DNA of 64,000 nt, from assembly GCF_001746415.1 (NCBI RefSeq), contig NZ_MEHJ01000001.1, positions 6,330,501 to 6,394,500 of the forward strand, given 5' to 3'. The notes beneath the pieces are model-generated. The model had not been told where the DNA came from and searched no databases. It saw nothing but the letters and a program-made list of their open reading frames with translations. Shown piece by piece: positions 34,590-43,642 of this stretch. Positions within the stretch are counted from its first letter, which is position 1, and each line of letters starts with the position of its first letter. Both the position numbers and the translations under genes were made by a program. This DNA is from Streptomyces agglomeratus. GTDB taxonomy: Bacteria > Actinomycetota > Actinomycetes > Streptomycetales > Streptomycetaceae.

Positions 34590-37409
34590 ATGACAGAGGA
34601 CCTTTCACCAGCTGAGCGTTACGCCGCTGCCCGGATCCGCACGGCCGAGCAGGCCACCCAGCTCGCCCCCTTCCGTGAGCTGTACGACTTCGATCTGGAC
34701 CCCTACCAGGTCGAGGCGTGCAAAGCCCTCGAAGCCGGCAAGGGCGTGCTCGTGGCCGCCCCGACCGGTTCGGGCAAGACCATCGTCGGCGAGTTCGCCG
34801 TGCACCTGGCGCTGGCGGAGCGCCGTAAGTGCTTCTACACCACGCCCATCAAGGCGCTGTCGAACCAGAAGTTCCAGGACCTGGTGAGACGCTACGGCGC
34901 CGACAAGGTCGGGCTGCTGACCGGCGACAACAGCGTCAACCCGGACGCCCCGGTGATCGTCATGACCACCGAGGTCCTGCGCAACATGCTGTACGCGGGA
35001 TCGCAGGCGCTGCGCGGGCTCGCCTATGTGGTGATGGACGAGGTGCACTACCTCTCGGACCGGTTCCGCGGGGCCGTCTGGGAAGAGGTGATCATCCACC
35101 TCCCGGATTCGGTGACGCTGGTGTCGCTGTCGGCGACCGTGTCCAACGCGGAGGAGTTCGGTGACTGGCTGGACACCGTCCGCGGTGACACCGCGGTGAT
35201 CGTGTCCGAGCACCGGCCCGTGCCGCTGTGGCAGCACGTGCTCGCCGGGCGCAAGATGTACGACCTCTTCGAGGAGTCCGACGACGGCCGGGGCGGCCGT
35301 CGCGAGGTCAACCCCGACCTGGTGCGCATGGCGCGGATGGAGAACAGCAGTCCGTTCGCGCGAGGCCGCGGCCGCGGGAACATGCGGGAGGCGGACCGCG
35401 AGCGGGAGCGCAGACAGCGCAGCCGCATCTGGACGCCGGCCAGGCCCGAGGTCATCGAGCGGCTCGACAGCGCGGGCCTGCTGCCGGCGATCACCTTCAT
35501 CTTCAGCCGGGCCGGGTGCGAGGCCGCCGTACAGCAGTGCCTGTACGCGGGACTGCGGCTCAACGACCAGGACGAGCGCCTGCTGGTGCGCGAGATCGTC
35601 GAGGAGCGTACGGCTTCCATCCCGGGCGAGGACCTGCACGTCCTCGGGTACTACGAATGGCTGGAGGGCCTGGAGCGGGGCATCGCGGCGCACCACGCCG
35701 GGATGCTGCCGACCTTCAAGGAGGTGGTCGAGGAGCTCTTCGTGCGAGGGCTGGTCAAGGCCGTATTCGCGACCGAGACGCTGGCGCTCGGCATCAACAT
35801 GCCGGCCCGCTCGGTGGTGCTGGAGAAGCTGGTCAAGTGGAACGGCGAACAGCACGCCGACATCACCCCGGGCGAGTACACGCAGCTGACCGGCCGGGCC
35901 GGGCGGCGCGGCATCGACGTCGAGGGCCACGCGGTCGTGCTCTGGCAGCGCGGCATGGACCCGGGCGCGCTCGCCGGTCTGGCCGGGACGCGTACGTATC
36001 CGCTGCGCTCCAGCTTCAGGCCGTCGTACAACATGGCGGTCAACCTGGTGCAGCAGTTCGGACGGCACCGGTCGCGCGAGCTGCTGGAAACCTCCTTCGC
36101 GCAGTTCCAGGCCGACAAGTCGGTCGTCGGGATCTCGAAGCAGGTCCAGAAGAACGAAGAGGGCATCCGGGGCTACCGGGAGGGCATGACCTGCCACCTG
36201 GGGGACTTCGAGGAGTACGCGCGGCTGCGCCGCGATCTCAAGGAGCGCGAGACCGAGCTGGCCAAGCAGGGCGCCGTCCAGCGGCGGGTCGCGGCGGCCG
36301 CGTCGCTGGAGAAGCTCAAGCCCGGCGACATCATCCATGTGCCGACCGGCAAGTTCGCGGGACTGGCGCTGGTGCTGGACCCGGGGCTGCCCGCCGGACG
36401 TGCCAACGGGCACCGCGGATTCGACCAGCACGACGGGCCTCGGCCCCTGGTGCTCACGGCCGAGCGGCAGGTCAAGCGGCTCGCGTCGATCGACTTCCCG
36501 GTGCCGGTGGAGGCACTGGAACGGATGCGCATCCCGAAGTCCTTCAACGCCCGCAGTCCGCAGTCGCGGCGCGATCTGGCCTCCGCGCTGCGGACCAAGG
36601 CCGGGCACATCGCGCCCGAGCGGCAGCGCAAGCAGCGCGCCGCCGCGGCCGACGACCGTGAGATCGCGCGGCTGCGCACCGAGCTGCGCGCGCACCCGTG
36701 CCACGGCTGCGACGAGCGCGAGGACCACGCCCGGTGGGCCGAGCGCTACCACCGTCTCCAGCGGGACACGAAGCAGCTGGAGCGGCGCATCGAGGGACGG
36801 ACGAACACCATCGCCCGTACCTTCGACCGGATCTACGCCCTGCTGACCGAGCTGGACTATCTGCGCGGCGACGAGGCCACCGAGCACGGCAAGCGGCTCG
36901 CCCGGCTCTACGGCGAGCTCGACCTGCTCGCGTCCGAGTGTCTGCGCGAGGGCGTGTGGGAAGGGCTCAAGCCGGCCGAACTGGCGGCGTGCGTCTCGGC
37001 CCTGGTCTTCGAGGCGCGCCAGGCGGACGACGCGGTCGCTCCGAAGGTGCCGACCGGGCCCGCGAAGATCGCACTGGGCGAGATGGTCCGCATCTGGGGC
37101 CGGCTCGACGCCCTGGAGGAGGACTTCAAGATCAACCAGGCTGAGGGGGTCGGACAGCGCGAGCCCGATCTCGGCTTCGCCTGGGCGGTGTACATGTGGG
37201 CGTCGGGCAAGGGCCTCGACGAGGTGCTGCGCGAGGCGGAGATGCCGGCGGGTGACTTCGTCCGCTGGTGCAAGCAGGTCATCGACGTACTGGGACAGAT
37301 CGCGGCGGCCGCGCCTTCCTCGGCCGAAGGCAGCACGGTCACGAAGAACGCGCGCAAGGCGGTCGATGCCGTACTGCGCGGCGTTGTCGCGTACTCGTCG
37401 GTGGGCTGA
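34590..37409 (+). CDS. helY: Mtr4/HelY-like DEAD/DEAH-box RNA or DNA helicase
   Basis: Superfamily-2 helicase of 939 residues. Walker A APTGSGKT is at about 57-64, the DEVH box in VVMDEVHYLSDRFRG near 150, the SAT motif in SLSATVSN, and motif VI in QLTGRAGRRGID. The long C-terminal part ends in a DSHCT domain as in Ski2/Mtr4 proteins; mycobacterial HelY has the same form. It probably remodels RNA for degradation or repair. The ATG at 34590 is preferred to a GTG at 34566, because that GTG lies inside the promoter. There is no RBS, so a very short leader is implied. Confidence 0.9.
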   Translation: MTEDLSPAERYAAARIRTAEQATQLAPFRELYDFDLDPYQVEACKALEAGKGVLVAAPTGSGKTIVGEFAVHLALAERRKCFYTTPIKALSNQKFQDLVRRYGADKVGLLTGDNSVNPDAPVIVMTTEVLRNMLYAGSQALRGLAYVVMDEVHYLSDRFRGAVWEEVIIHLPDSVTLVSLSATVSNAEEFGDWLDTVRGDTAVIVSEHRPVPLWQHVLAGRKMYDLFEESDDGRGGRREVNPDLVRMARMENSSPFARGRGRGNMREADRERERRQRSRIWTPARPEVIERLDSAGLLPAITFIFSRAGCEAAVQQCLYAGLRLNDQDERLLVREIVEERTASIPGEDLHVLGYYEWLEGLERGIAAHHAGMLPTFKEVVEELFVRGLVKAVFATETLALGINMPARSVVLEKLVKWNGEQHADITPGEYTQLTGRAGRRGIDVEGHAVVLWQRGMDPGALAGLAGTRTYPLRSSFRPSYNMAVNLVQQFGRHRSRELLETSFAQFQADKSVVGISKQVQKNEEGIRGYREGMTCHLGDFEEYARLRRDLKERETELAKQGAVQRRVAAAASLEKLKPGDIIHVPTGKFAGLALVLDPGLPAGRANGHRGFDQHDGPRPLVLTAERQVKRLASIDFPVPVEALERMRIPKSFNARSPQSRRDLASALRTKAGHIAPERQRKQRAAAADDREIARLRTELRAHPCHGCDEREDHARWAERYHRLQRDTKQLERRIEGRTNTIARTFDRIYALLTELDYLRGDEATEHGKRLARLYGELDLLASECLREGVWEGLKPAELAACVSALVFEARQADDAVAPKVPTGPAKIALGEMVRIWGRLDALEEDFKINQAEGVGQREPDLGFAWAVYMWASGKGLDEVLREAEMPAGDFVRWCKQVIDVLGQIAAAAPSSAEGSTVTKNARKAVDAVLRGVVAYSSVG

Positions 37410-37479
37410 GGGGCTGAGGGGCTGAGGGCTGAGGACTGAGGGGCTGGCGGGCTGAGAGGGTGGGGGCCGGCGTGACGTT

Positions 37480-37516
37480 GACCTGTTGGACCTGTTGGAC
37501 CTGTTGGCCTGTTGGG
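37480..37516 (+). repeat. Tandem repeat of GACCTGTTG
   Basis: Nine-base unit read as GACCTGTTG three times in a row, then GCCTGTTGG, directly after GTTGACGT-like sequence. Too short and too regular to be coding; origin by slippage is likely. Confidence 0.7.
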
Positions 37517-37533
37517 TCTTGAGTGCCGCTGGT

Positions 37534-37571
37534 GCGCCGCTTCCACCTGGAAACCTGAGGGGGAGCGGCGC
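37534..37571 (+). terminator. Hairpin downstream of the helicase
   Basis: Arms GCGCCGCTTCC/GGGAGCGGCGC with one G-T pair and a 16-base loop, 125 bp after the helicase stop. No T tract. Confidence 0.5.
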
Positions 37572-37720
37572 ATTGGTGTGCGGGTGTTGTCAACGGGGCC
37601 TGTGTGACGTGTGGTTGATGGTTATCCACAGGGGTGGTGCGGTGTCGGACCTGTGCGCTTCGATGGGGTCACGCGGAGCGCACGACACGGTGCGCACCAC
37701 CTGAGCAGGGGAGACCCGTC

Positions 37721-39106
37721 ATGACCACGGACACCGGTGCGGCTGTCGGCGCACAGCCCGAGGGGCCGCGGCCCAACAGGCCGGGGACGACCGTGGCCGG
37801 TCCGCGCGGGGTGCCGGTCCTCGGGAACCTTCCGCAGTTCGGGAAGGACCCGCTCGCCTTCTTCGAACGGCTGCGGGCGCGCGGCGACATGGTGCGCTGG
37901 CGGTTCGGCCCGAAACCCTCGCTCTTCCTCGCCGACCCGGAGCACATCGGCGAGCTGATGACCGAGACGGAGCGGACCTTCGACCAGCCCGCGCTCGGCA
38001 TCGCGTTCCGTACGGTGATGGGCAACGGGGTGGTGGTGGCGCGGGGGCCGGACTGGCGGCGGAAGAGGTCGCTGGTGCAGCCGTCCGTACGGCCCAAGCA
38101 GGTGCGGTCGTACGCCGCGACGATGGCCGGGTGCGCGGTGGAGCTCGCCGACCGGTGGTCGGACGGCGAACGGATCGACATCAAGCGGGAGATGGCCGCC
38201 CTCACCCAGCGCATCGCCGTACGCACCATCTTCGGCGCGGACACCGACGCCGACGCCCAGGCGATCGGGCGGGCCATGGACGTCGCCCAGCGCGAGATAG
38301 GCGCGGAGTTCAGCGGCATCGGGGCGCTTCTCCCGGACTGGGTACCGACGCCGGGGCGGGCGAGGATCAAGAGGGCGGCCGAGGTCATCGACGCCGAGGT
38401 CGCCCGCGTCGTCGCGCGGCACCGGCGAGGTGACGAGGAGCGTCCAGACCTGCTGAGCCGGTTGCTCGCCGCCCGGGACGAGACGGGGGAGCGGCTGTCG
38501 GACGAGGAGATACGCGACGAGACCGTCACCCTGTACATCGGCGGCCACGAGACGACCAGCAGCACGCTGGTGTGGGCGTGGTACCTGCTCGCACGCAATC
38601 CACGGGTGCGGGAGGCTCTCGCCGGCGAACTGGACCGGGTGCTCGGCGACCGCGAGCCGGGCTTTGACGACTACGCGCGGCTGACGTACGCGCAGGCGGT
38701 GGTGAAAGAGACGCTGCGGCTGTATCCGACGATCTGGCTGCTCACAGGGGTGGCCAGGGAGGGCGCGCGGATCGGTGGGCTGCCGCTGGTGACGGGGACG
38801 CGGGTGTGGAGCAGCCAGTGGGCCACTCATCGCGACCCGCGGTGGTTCCCGCAGCCGGATGAGTTCCGGCCCGAGCGGTGGGACCCGGACGGCGGCGACG
38901 AGATACCGGAGTACGCGTGGTTCCCGTTCGGGGGCGGGCCCCGGGCCTGCCTCGGGGCGCGGTTCGCCATGGTGGAGGCGGTGCTGGTGCTGGCCGTGGT
39001 GGCACGGCGGTTCGACCTCGATGTCGACCCGGGTGAGATACGGCCGGTGCCGGCGCTCACACTCCAGCCGGACCGCGAGGTGCTGGCCACGGTGCGGGCG
39101 CGGTAG
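37721..39106 (+). CDS. Cytochrome P450
   Basis: Haem monooxygenase of 461 residues with no membrane anchor. The I-helix oxygen-activation motif is GGHETTSS at 274-281, the ExxR is in VVKETLRLYP, the PERF-like segment is FRPERWDPDGG, and the haem loop FPFGGGPRACLGARF carries the ligand Cys410. The length and the GGHETT form resemble the CYP102/pentalenene-oxygenase-like group. The substrate cannot be told. The ATG at 37721 follows GGGGAGACC. A TetR gene 58 bp downstream on the same strand is a likely local regulator. No ferredoxin is adjacent. Confidence 0.93.
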   Translation: MTTDTGAAVGAQPEGPRPNRPGTTVAGPRGVPVLGNLPQFGKDPLAFFERLRARGDMVRWRFGPKPSLFLADPEHIGELMTETERTFDQPALGIAFRTVMGNGVVVARGPDWRRKRSLVQPSVRPKQVRSYAATMAGCAVELADRWSDGERIDIKREMAALTQRIAVRTIFGADTDADAQAIGRAMDVAQREIGAEFSGIGALLPDWVPTPGRARIKRAAEVIDAEVARVVARHRRGDEERPDLLSRLLAARDETGERLSDEEIRDETVTLYIGGHETTSSTLVWAWYLLARNPRVREALAGELDRVLGDREPGFDDYARLTYAQAVVKETLRLYPTIWLLTGVAREGARIGGLPLVTGTRVWSSQWATHRDPRWFPQPDEFRPERWDPDGGDEIPEYAWFPFGGGPRACLGARFAMVEAVLVLAVVARRFDLDVDPGEIRPVPALTLQPDREVLATVRAR

Positions 39107-39164
39107 GGCGGGGCAGCGCGCGGCAGGAACGGGGAGGGGGCGTGGATATGCGACGATCGGCCGC

Positions 39165-39806
39165 ATGAGCACCACAGGACGGCGGGTCGGCCGGCCGCGC
39201 GCCCAGCAGCGGCCGGACAGCGGACTGACACCCCGCGAGGAACTTCTCGAAGCGGCGGCGGAGTTGTTCACCACCCGCGGTTACGCGGCCACGACGACCC
39301 GTGCCGTCGCCGAGCGCGCCGGGATGCGCCAGGCGACGATGTACCACTATGTCGCGGGCAAGGAGGAGCTGCTGGCGGGCCTCCTGGAGTCCACGGTCGC
39401 CCCGTCCCTGGTCCTCGCTCACCGCCTGCTCGACGACCCGACGGTGTCGGCGGAGGTCAGGCTCTGGCAACTCTGCCGCTCCGACGTCGAACTGCTGTGC
39501 GGCGGCCCGCACAACCTCGGCGCGCTCTACCTGCTCCCCGAGGTGCGTACGGAGGCGTTCGCCGGCTTCCGCCGGGTGCGGTCCGATCTCAAGGACGCCT
39601 ACGGGCGGTTGCTGGCCGCGACGAAGGAGTGCGGCGCACTCGGTGAGGGGGAGCTGGCGCTCCGTACGGACCTCGTGTTCGGGCTCATCGAGGGCGTCAT
39701 ACTGATCCACCGCTCCGACCCCGGGCGCGCGCCCGAGGTCTTCGCCGCCGCGACGGCGGACGCGGCGCTGCGCATCGCCGGCATCCCGGAGCGCCCGGCC
39801 GGCTGA
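39165..39806 (+). CDS. TetR-family transcriptional regulator
   Basis: Repressor of 213 residues. The N-terminal helix-turn-helix is ELFTTRGYAATTTRAVAERAGMRQATMYHYVAGKEELL (residues about 33-70); the C-terminal ligand domain is helical and divergent, with a Cys-containing DVELLCGGPHNLG segment. The ATG at 39165 lies about 13 bases after a TATGCG -10-like hexamer and lacks an RBS. It probably controls the upstream P450 gene or itself; the ligand is unknown. Confidence 0.88.
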   Translation: MSTTGRRVGRPRAQQRPDSGLTPREELLEAAAELFTTRGYAATTTRAVAERAGMRQATMYHYVAGKEELLAGLLESTVAPSLVLAHRLLDDPTVSAEVRLWQLCRSDVELLCGGPHNLGALYLLPEVRTEAFAGFRRVRSDLKDAYGRLLAATKECGALGEGELALRTDLVFGLIEGVILIHRSDPGRAPEVFAAATADAALRIAGIPERPAG

Positions 39807-39817
39807 CCGGCCGGGCA

Positions 39818-39885
39818 GCCGGTCATGGGAGGGTCGGTCGGCCGGTCACGGAGGGGGCGGTCAGCGGCCGGTCACGGGAGGGCCG
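39818..39885 (+). repeat. Three imperfect copies of GCCGGTCACGGGAGGG
   Basis: Copies begin near 39818, 39841 and 39867 in the 106-bp gap between convergent stops of the TetR and fasciclin genes. The arms GCCGG/CCGGC around 39800-39820 can also pair, so part may act as terminator. Confidence 0.5.
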
Positions 39886-39912
39886 GGGGCTCAAGCCCGC
39901 CACGCGGTCCGT

Positions 39913-40578
39913 CTACTTGGGCATCAGGACGGTGTCGATGATGTAGACGGTGGCGTTGGCCGTCGGGACGTTGCCGCAGACCACATTCGCCGCATCGTTG
40001 ACCTTGTACGACTCGCCGGAGCCGGACGTCGTCAGCATGCCCTTCTGGAGCGTCTCGTACGAGCCGTTCTCAAGCTGCTTAGGCGTCAGCTTCTGCCCCA
40101 CCACGTGGTAGGTCAGGATCTTGGTGAGCGTGGCCTTGTCGTTGAGTACCTTGTCGAGGTCCGCCTTCGGGATCTTCGCGAAGGCGTCGTTGGTCGGCGC
40201 GAACACCGTGATGTTCTCAACGCTGTTGAGCGTATCCACCAGGCCGGCCTTCTTGACCGCGGTGACCAGGGTGGACAGCGCGGGGTTGTTCGATGCGGCC
40301 GTCGCGACCGGGTCCTTCGCCATACCGTCGAAGCTGCCGGCCCCGTCCTCGGGAACCGACGCGCACCCGGGACCGAACGGCTTGTCCGACGACGACGCCT
40401 GGCTGCCCGTCGCGGAATCGGCGGACTCGGAGGACCGCGAGGAGTCCTCCGCCGCGCCCGGCGAGCCCGCGGCGCCGCCGGCCTTGCTGTCGTCACTGGA
40501 GCAGGCGGTCAGCGACAGCGGAAGCAGCGCGGCACTTGCGACGACGACGGCGATGCGCTGGAAGCGGGTGGTGTTCAT
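39913..40578 (-). CDS. Fasciclin-domain lipoprotein (MPT83-like)
   Basis: Surface lipoprotein of 221 residues. The signal peptide ends LSLTAC with Cys26, followed by an Asp/Ser-rich linker of about 60 residues. One FAS1 domain contains the H1 motif ENITVFAPTNDAFAKIP and the H2 motif TYHVVGQKL, ending ATVYIIDTVLMPK. The closest named relatives are mycobacterial MPT70/MPT83, whose genes are SigK targets. AAGGAG precedes the ATG at 40578. Its promoter at 40718-40748 is identical in both hexamer regions to that of the local sigma gene, so SigK control is very likely. Confidence 0.92.
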   Translation of the reverse strand: MNTTRFQRIAVVVASAALLPLSLTACSSDDSKAGGAAGSPGAAEDSSRSSESADSATGSQASSSDKPFGPGCASVPEDGAGSFDGMAKDPVATAASNNPALSTLVTAVKKAGLVDTLNSVENITVFAPTNDAFAKIPKADLDKVLNDKATLTKILTYHVVGQKLTPKQLENGSYETLQKGMLTTSGSGESYKVNDAANVVCGNVPTANATVYIIDTVLMPK

Positions 40579-40717
40579 GGTGGTGTTCTCCTTCAAGGGG
40601 TACGTACGAAGAGGGCCTGCGAAGGCGCCGGACGCGCTGTCACGACTCGGGGCGCTGTCCCGCCCAGGAGCGTCGCCCCGTGCTGCCATTGCTTCCTGAT
40701 CTCCGCTCACACCCGCT

Positions 40718-40748
40718 ATTCGGTGCCGCCGCACCCGCGGATTGGTCC
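40718..40748 (-). promoter_or_regulatory. SigK-type promoter of the fasciclin gene
   Basis: On the minus strand GGACCAATCC (40748-40739), a 15-base spacer, CCGAAT (40723-40718). The same two elements with the same spacer stand before the ECF sigma gene. The known mycobacterial SigK consensus is close to CCATCC-N16/17-CCGAAT. Expected leader about 130 bases. Confidence 0.75.
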
Positions 40749-40817
40749 TTCCGCGGATCCGGCCGGCCTCTTTTGCCGCGGGGCGCCCGCGCAGGGCTCG
40801 CAGGAGCCCGTCCCCGG

Positions 40818-42182
40818 TCAGTTCAGACCGCGCGCCCGCTCGAACCGGGCACGGCCCTCCGCCAGATCCACCACCGGATCCGGGTAGTCGATCCGAGCCC
40901 GTTCCGGTCCCGGCACCGTCCACGGCTGGTGCACGGCCGCCCCGGCCAGCCCCGCCAGCTCGGGCACCCACCGGCGCACGTAGTCGCCCCTCGGGTCGAA
41001 CCGCCTGGCCTGGGCGAGCGGGTTGAGCAGCCGGTTGGGGCGGGTGTCCGTACCGGTGCCCGCCACCCACTGCCAGTTGAGCTGGTTGTTGGCGACGTCC
41101 CCGTCCACCAGCAGATCCAGGAAGTGCCGGGCGCCCACGCGCCAGTCGACGTACAGCGTCTTGGCCAGGAAACTCGCTGTGAGCAGCCTGCCCCGGTTGT
41201 GCATCCACCCCTCGTGCCGCAGCTGGCGCATGGCCGCGTCCACCACGGGATACCCCGTCAGGCCCTCCTGCCAGGCGGCGATCTCCCGCTCGTCCGTACG
41301 CCAGTGGTCGCCGCGCGTGCGGTAGTCGGTCCACGACGCGGTGGGGCGGGCCGCGAGGACCTGGTAGTGGAAGTCCCGCCAGGCGAGCTGGCGTACGAAC
41401 GCCGCCGCGCCGGGGCCGCCCCTGCGGCGCGCGAGGTGGACCAGCTCGGCCGCGGAGAGAGTGCCGAAGTGGAGGTGGGGCGACAGCCGGGACGTCGCGT
41501 CGCCCGCCAGGTCGTCCTGACGTTCTCCGTATGCTTCGACGCCGTCGGCCAGCCAGGCGGGCAGCCGTCCGCGGCCCTCCGGCTCACCGCCCTTCGCCAG
41601 AGCGGGCGACGTTCCCGTGACGGCTCGACGCGTCGGCAGGGGATCGCTTCCGACCGCGTCCGGCACCCGCACGGACCGGGGGGCCGGCGCGACGTCGCGC
41701 ACCCCGGCCGCTTCCCACTTGCGCAGGTACGGCGTGAAGACGGCGAAGTGGTCCCGCCCGGCCGGGGTGACGCGTCCGGGCGTCACCGCCGTGACCACCG
41801 CGTCGTGGACGTGCAGCGCACAGCGGACGTTCCCGAGAGCGGTGCGCAGCCGGTCCTCCCTGCGCGACGCGTAGTGGGTGACCCCGCCCGCCACATGCAC
41901 CTCCCGGGCTCCGCACTGGGCCACCACCCGGCAGACCTCGTCCACCACATCACCGGTACGGATCACCAGCCGCCCGCCCCGCTCACGCAGCCCGGCGTCC
42001 AGGCCGGCCAGGCAATCGGCCAGGAAGGCACGCCGGTTGGGCGCGTCGAAGCCCGCCTCCGTCACCCCCCGGTCCCGTACGAACAGGGGCACCACCTGCT
42101 CGGCCCGGCGCAGCGCCGCGCCGAGCACCGGCTGGTCGTGGAGCCGCAGGTCCGAGGTGAACAGCACCACGGCGACATTCAT
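40818..42182 (-). CDS. phr: Deoxyribodipyrimidine (CPD) photolyase
   Basis: FAD-dependent light-driven repair enzyme of 454 residues that splits cyclobutane pyrimidine dimers. The N-terminal antenna domain starts VAVVLFTSDLRLHDQPVL. The FAD-binding part has LSPHLHFGTLSAAEL, TGYPVVDAAMRQLRHEGWMHNRGRLLTASFL and DVANNQLNWQWVAGTGTD, all class-I CPD signatures including the Trp residues of the electron-transfer chain. The ATG at 42182 follows GGGAGCGCGA. It lies 69 bp downstream of the anti-sigma gene on the same strand, so it may be part of the sigma operon. Confidence 0.95.
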   Translation of the reverse strand: MNVAVVLFTSDLRLHDQPVLGAALRRAEQVVPLFVRDRGVTEAGFDAPNRRAFLADCLAGLDAGLRERGGRLVIRTGDVVDEVCRVVAQCGAREVHVAGGVTHYASRREDRLRTALGNVRCALHVHDAVVTAVTPGRVTPAGRDHFAVFTPYLRKWEAAGVRDVAPAPRSVRVPDAVGSDPLPTRRAVTGTSPALAKGGEPEGRGRLPAWLADGVEAYGERQDDLAGDATSRLSPHLHFGTLSAAELVHLARRRGGPGAAAFVRQLAWRDFHYQVLAARPTASWTDYRTRGDHWRTDEREIAAWQEGLTGYPVVDAAMRQLRHEGWMHNRGRLLTASFLAKTLYVDWRVGARHFLDLLVDGDVANNQLNWQWVAGTGTDTRPNRLLNPLAQARRFDPRGDYVRRWVPELAGLAGAAVHQPWTVPGPERARIDYPDPVVDLAEGRARFERARGLN

Positions 42183-42251
42183 TCGCGCTCCCGCATTCCG
42201 GTGTCTCCTGCCAGGGTTGTCCCAGCCGGGGGTTGTTCCCGCCGGTCCGCG

Positions 42252-43016
42252 TCAAGCGGCCGGAAAGTCCATCAGGGCCAGGGGGGCCGTGGTCGGCTGC
42301 GGGGAGCCGCCCGCCGGTTCGACGGTGATGCCCATGGCCCGGGCGGTGCCGACGGGACCGTCCATCAGCATCGCGAGCGCCGGCCGTGCGAGCACCGAGC
42401 GGTCCATCAGCCCGGCGGACCGCATGGTGCCCCCGTCGTCGAACCACAGCTGGTACACCTTGCCCCTCGGCGGCTCCGGCATGCCGGAGGCCAGGAACGC
42501 GGCCTTGTCGCGGTCGCGCGAGACGACCACCGTGGCGGTCGCGCCGTCCGTCAGTTTTCCGGTGGTGACCCTGGCGTCCGGCGCGGCCAGCACCGAGGCA
42601 AGCGCCTCGGACCGCCGTTCGGACCGCTGGGCCTGCTCCTGGGCGTCCCGCGCCTCCTGGTGCTGCCACACCGCCACCCCGCCGAAGGCGGTGGCGGCCG
42701 CGAGGCAGGCGGCGAGCGCCAGACGCGGCAGCGTCCGTCCCCGGCGCCCGGCGGCGGCGCCCGGGACGGGCTGCTGGACCTTGGGCGGGTCCTGGCGTTC
42801 GGCGGTGATCCGCCGCATCACCTGCTCCTTGAGCCCGGCGGGCGGTGTCACGGTCACCGCGAGGCCCAGCCGCGCCGCGGTGGCGCCGAGTTCACGCACC
42901 TCCTGGGCGCAGGGCGGGCAGTCGTCGAGGTGCCGCTCGAACTCCGCGCGCTCCTCGGGGCCGAGGGCGTGCAGGGCGTACGCCCCGGTCAGTGTGTGCA
43001 GCTCCGCGGTGTTCAT
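42252..43016 (-). CDS. rskA: Membrane anti-sigma factor (RskA type)
   Basis: Regulator of 254 residues that holds the adjacent ECF sigma factor at the membrane. The cytoplasmic N-terminus has a zinc anti-sigma motif His29-x3-Cys33-x2-Cys36 (ERHLDDCPPC), a transmembrane helix spans about 97-117, and the extracellular RskA domain (about 140-254) contains GKVYQLWFDDGGTMRSAG and ends APLALMDFPAA. Such proteins are released by successive site-1 and site-2 proteolysis. Its ATG overlaps the sigma stop by 4 bases (ATGA), giving translational coupling and equal dosage. Confidence 0.93.
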   Translation of the reverse strand: MNTAELHTLTGAYALHALGPEERAEFERHLDDCPPCAQEVRELGATAARLGLAVTVTPPAGLKEQVMRRITAERQDPPKVQQPVPGAAAGRRGRTLPRLALAACLAAATAFGGVAVWQHQEARDAQEQAQRSERRSEALASVLAAPDARVTTGKLTDGATATVVVSRDRDKAAFLASGMPEPPRGKVYQLWFDDGGTMRSAGLMDRSVLARPALAMLMDGPVGTARAMGITVEPAGGSPQPTTAPLALMDFPAA

Positions 43017-43597
43017 GCGCCGACCCCCAGGCAGTCGCGCAGCCGGATCAGGCCGTCGCGCAGGCGAGTCTTGACCGTGCCGAGCGGTACGGCCAGCAGT
43101 TCGGCCACCTCGCGGTAGGCCAGCCCCCGGTAGTAGGCGAGCGTCACCGACTGCCGCTGGAGTTCCGTGAGGGTGCGCAGACAGCGGCGTACCTGCTCGC
43201 GTTCGAGACGGCTCTCCACCTCCTCGGTCACCTCGTCGTAGGCGGGCGTCTGCTCCAGCATCGCCGCCTTCCGCTCGCGGTCCGAGGACGCCTGGGCGGA
43301 CCGCACACGGTCGACGGCCCTCCGGTGGGCCAGCGTGAGCACCCAGGTCATGGCCGAGCCGCGTGACGCCTGGAAGCGCGCGGCGCCCCGCCAGACCTGG
43401 ATCAGCACCTCCTGGGTGACCTCTTCCGACTGGGCGGGATCGCGGAGCACCGCGCGCACCAGGCCGAGGACGGGCCCGCAGACCGCGTCGTAGATCAGGC
43501 CGAAGGCGTCACGGTCGCCCCGCGCCACCTTCCCCAGCAGCTCCTGGAGATCGGGCGGCGCGGGGGCGATACCCCCGATGTGCACGACTTCGTTCAC
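43013..43597 (-). CDS. sigK: ECF RNA polymerase sigma factor (SigK type)
   Basis: Group-4 sigma factor of 194 residues. Region 2 contains AFGLIYDAVCGPVLGLVRAVL and SEEVTQEVLIQVWRGAARF with MTWVLTLAHRRAVDRVR for -10 recognition. Region 4 contains LTELQRQSVTLAYYRGLAYREVAELLAVPLGTVKTRLRDGL for -35 binding. The GTG at 43597 is chosen (VNEVVHIGG) since GGAGG lies 8 bases before it; a GTG 5 codons upstream is inside the RBS. Autoregulated by inference from its promoter. Identification as SigK rests on linkage to an RskA homologue and an MPT83-like gene and on the promoter sequence. Confidence 0.92.
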   Translation of the reverse strand: MNEVVHIGGIAPAPPDLQELLGKVARGDRDAFGLIYDAVCGPVLGLVRAVLRDPAQSEEVTQEVLIQVWRGAARFQASRGSAMTWVLTLAHRRAVDRVRSAQASSDRERKAAMLEQTPAYDEVTEEVESRLEREQVRRCLRTLTELQRQSVTLAYYRGLAYREVAELLAVPLGTVKTRLRDGLIRLRDCLGVGA

Positions 43598-43642
43598 GCG
43601 GCTTTCCTCCACGGTGCGGTCCGGTGAGGCCCAGAACGGGCT

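Larger units (their letters stand above)
37410..37720. other. Gene-free interval with short repeats and a DnaA-box-like site
   Basis: This 311-bp gap has three parts. At 37409-37456 imperfect repeats of GGGGCTGA follow the helicase stop. At 37480-37516 GACCTGTTG is repeated three times in tandem plus a partial copy. A hairpin at 37534-37571 follows. TTATCCACA at 37622-37630 equals the DnaA-box consensus. The rest (37631-37720) is the P450 upstream region; GGGGAGA precedes its ATG. No coding potential seen. Confidence 0.55.

Noticed and set aside
37409..37520. Repeat cluster considered as a CRISPR array
   Set aside because: Units are 8-9 bases without spacers and no cas genes are present; the Cas4-like nuclease at 13896 is of the housekeeping RecB-like type far from it.
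37622..37630. Replication origin based on the DnaA box
   Set aside because: Only one box and no dnaA/dnaN genes nearby.
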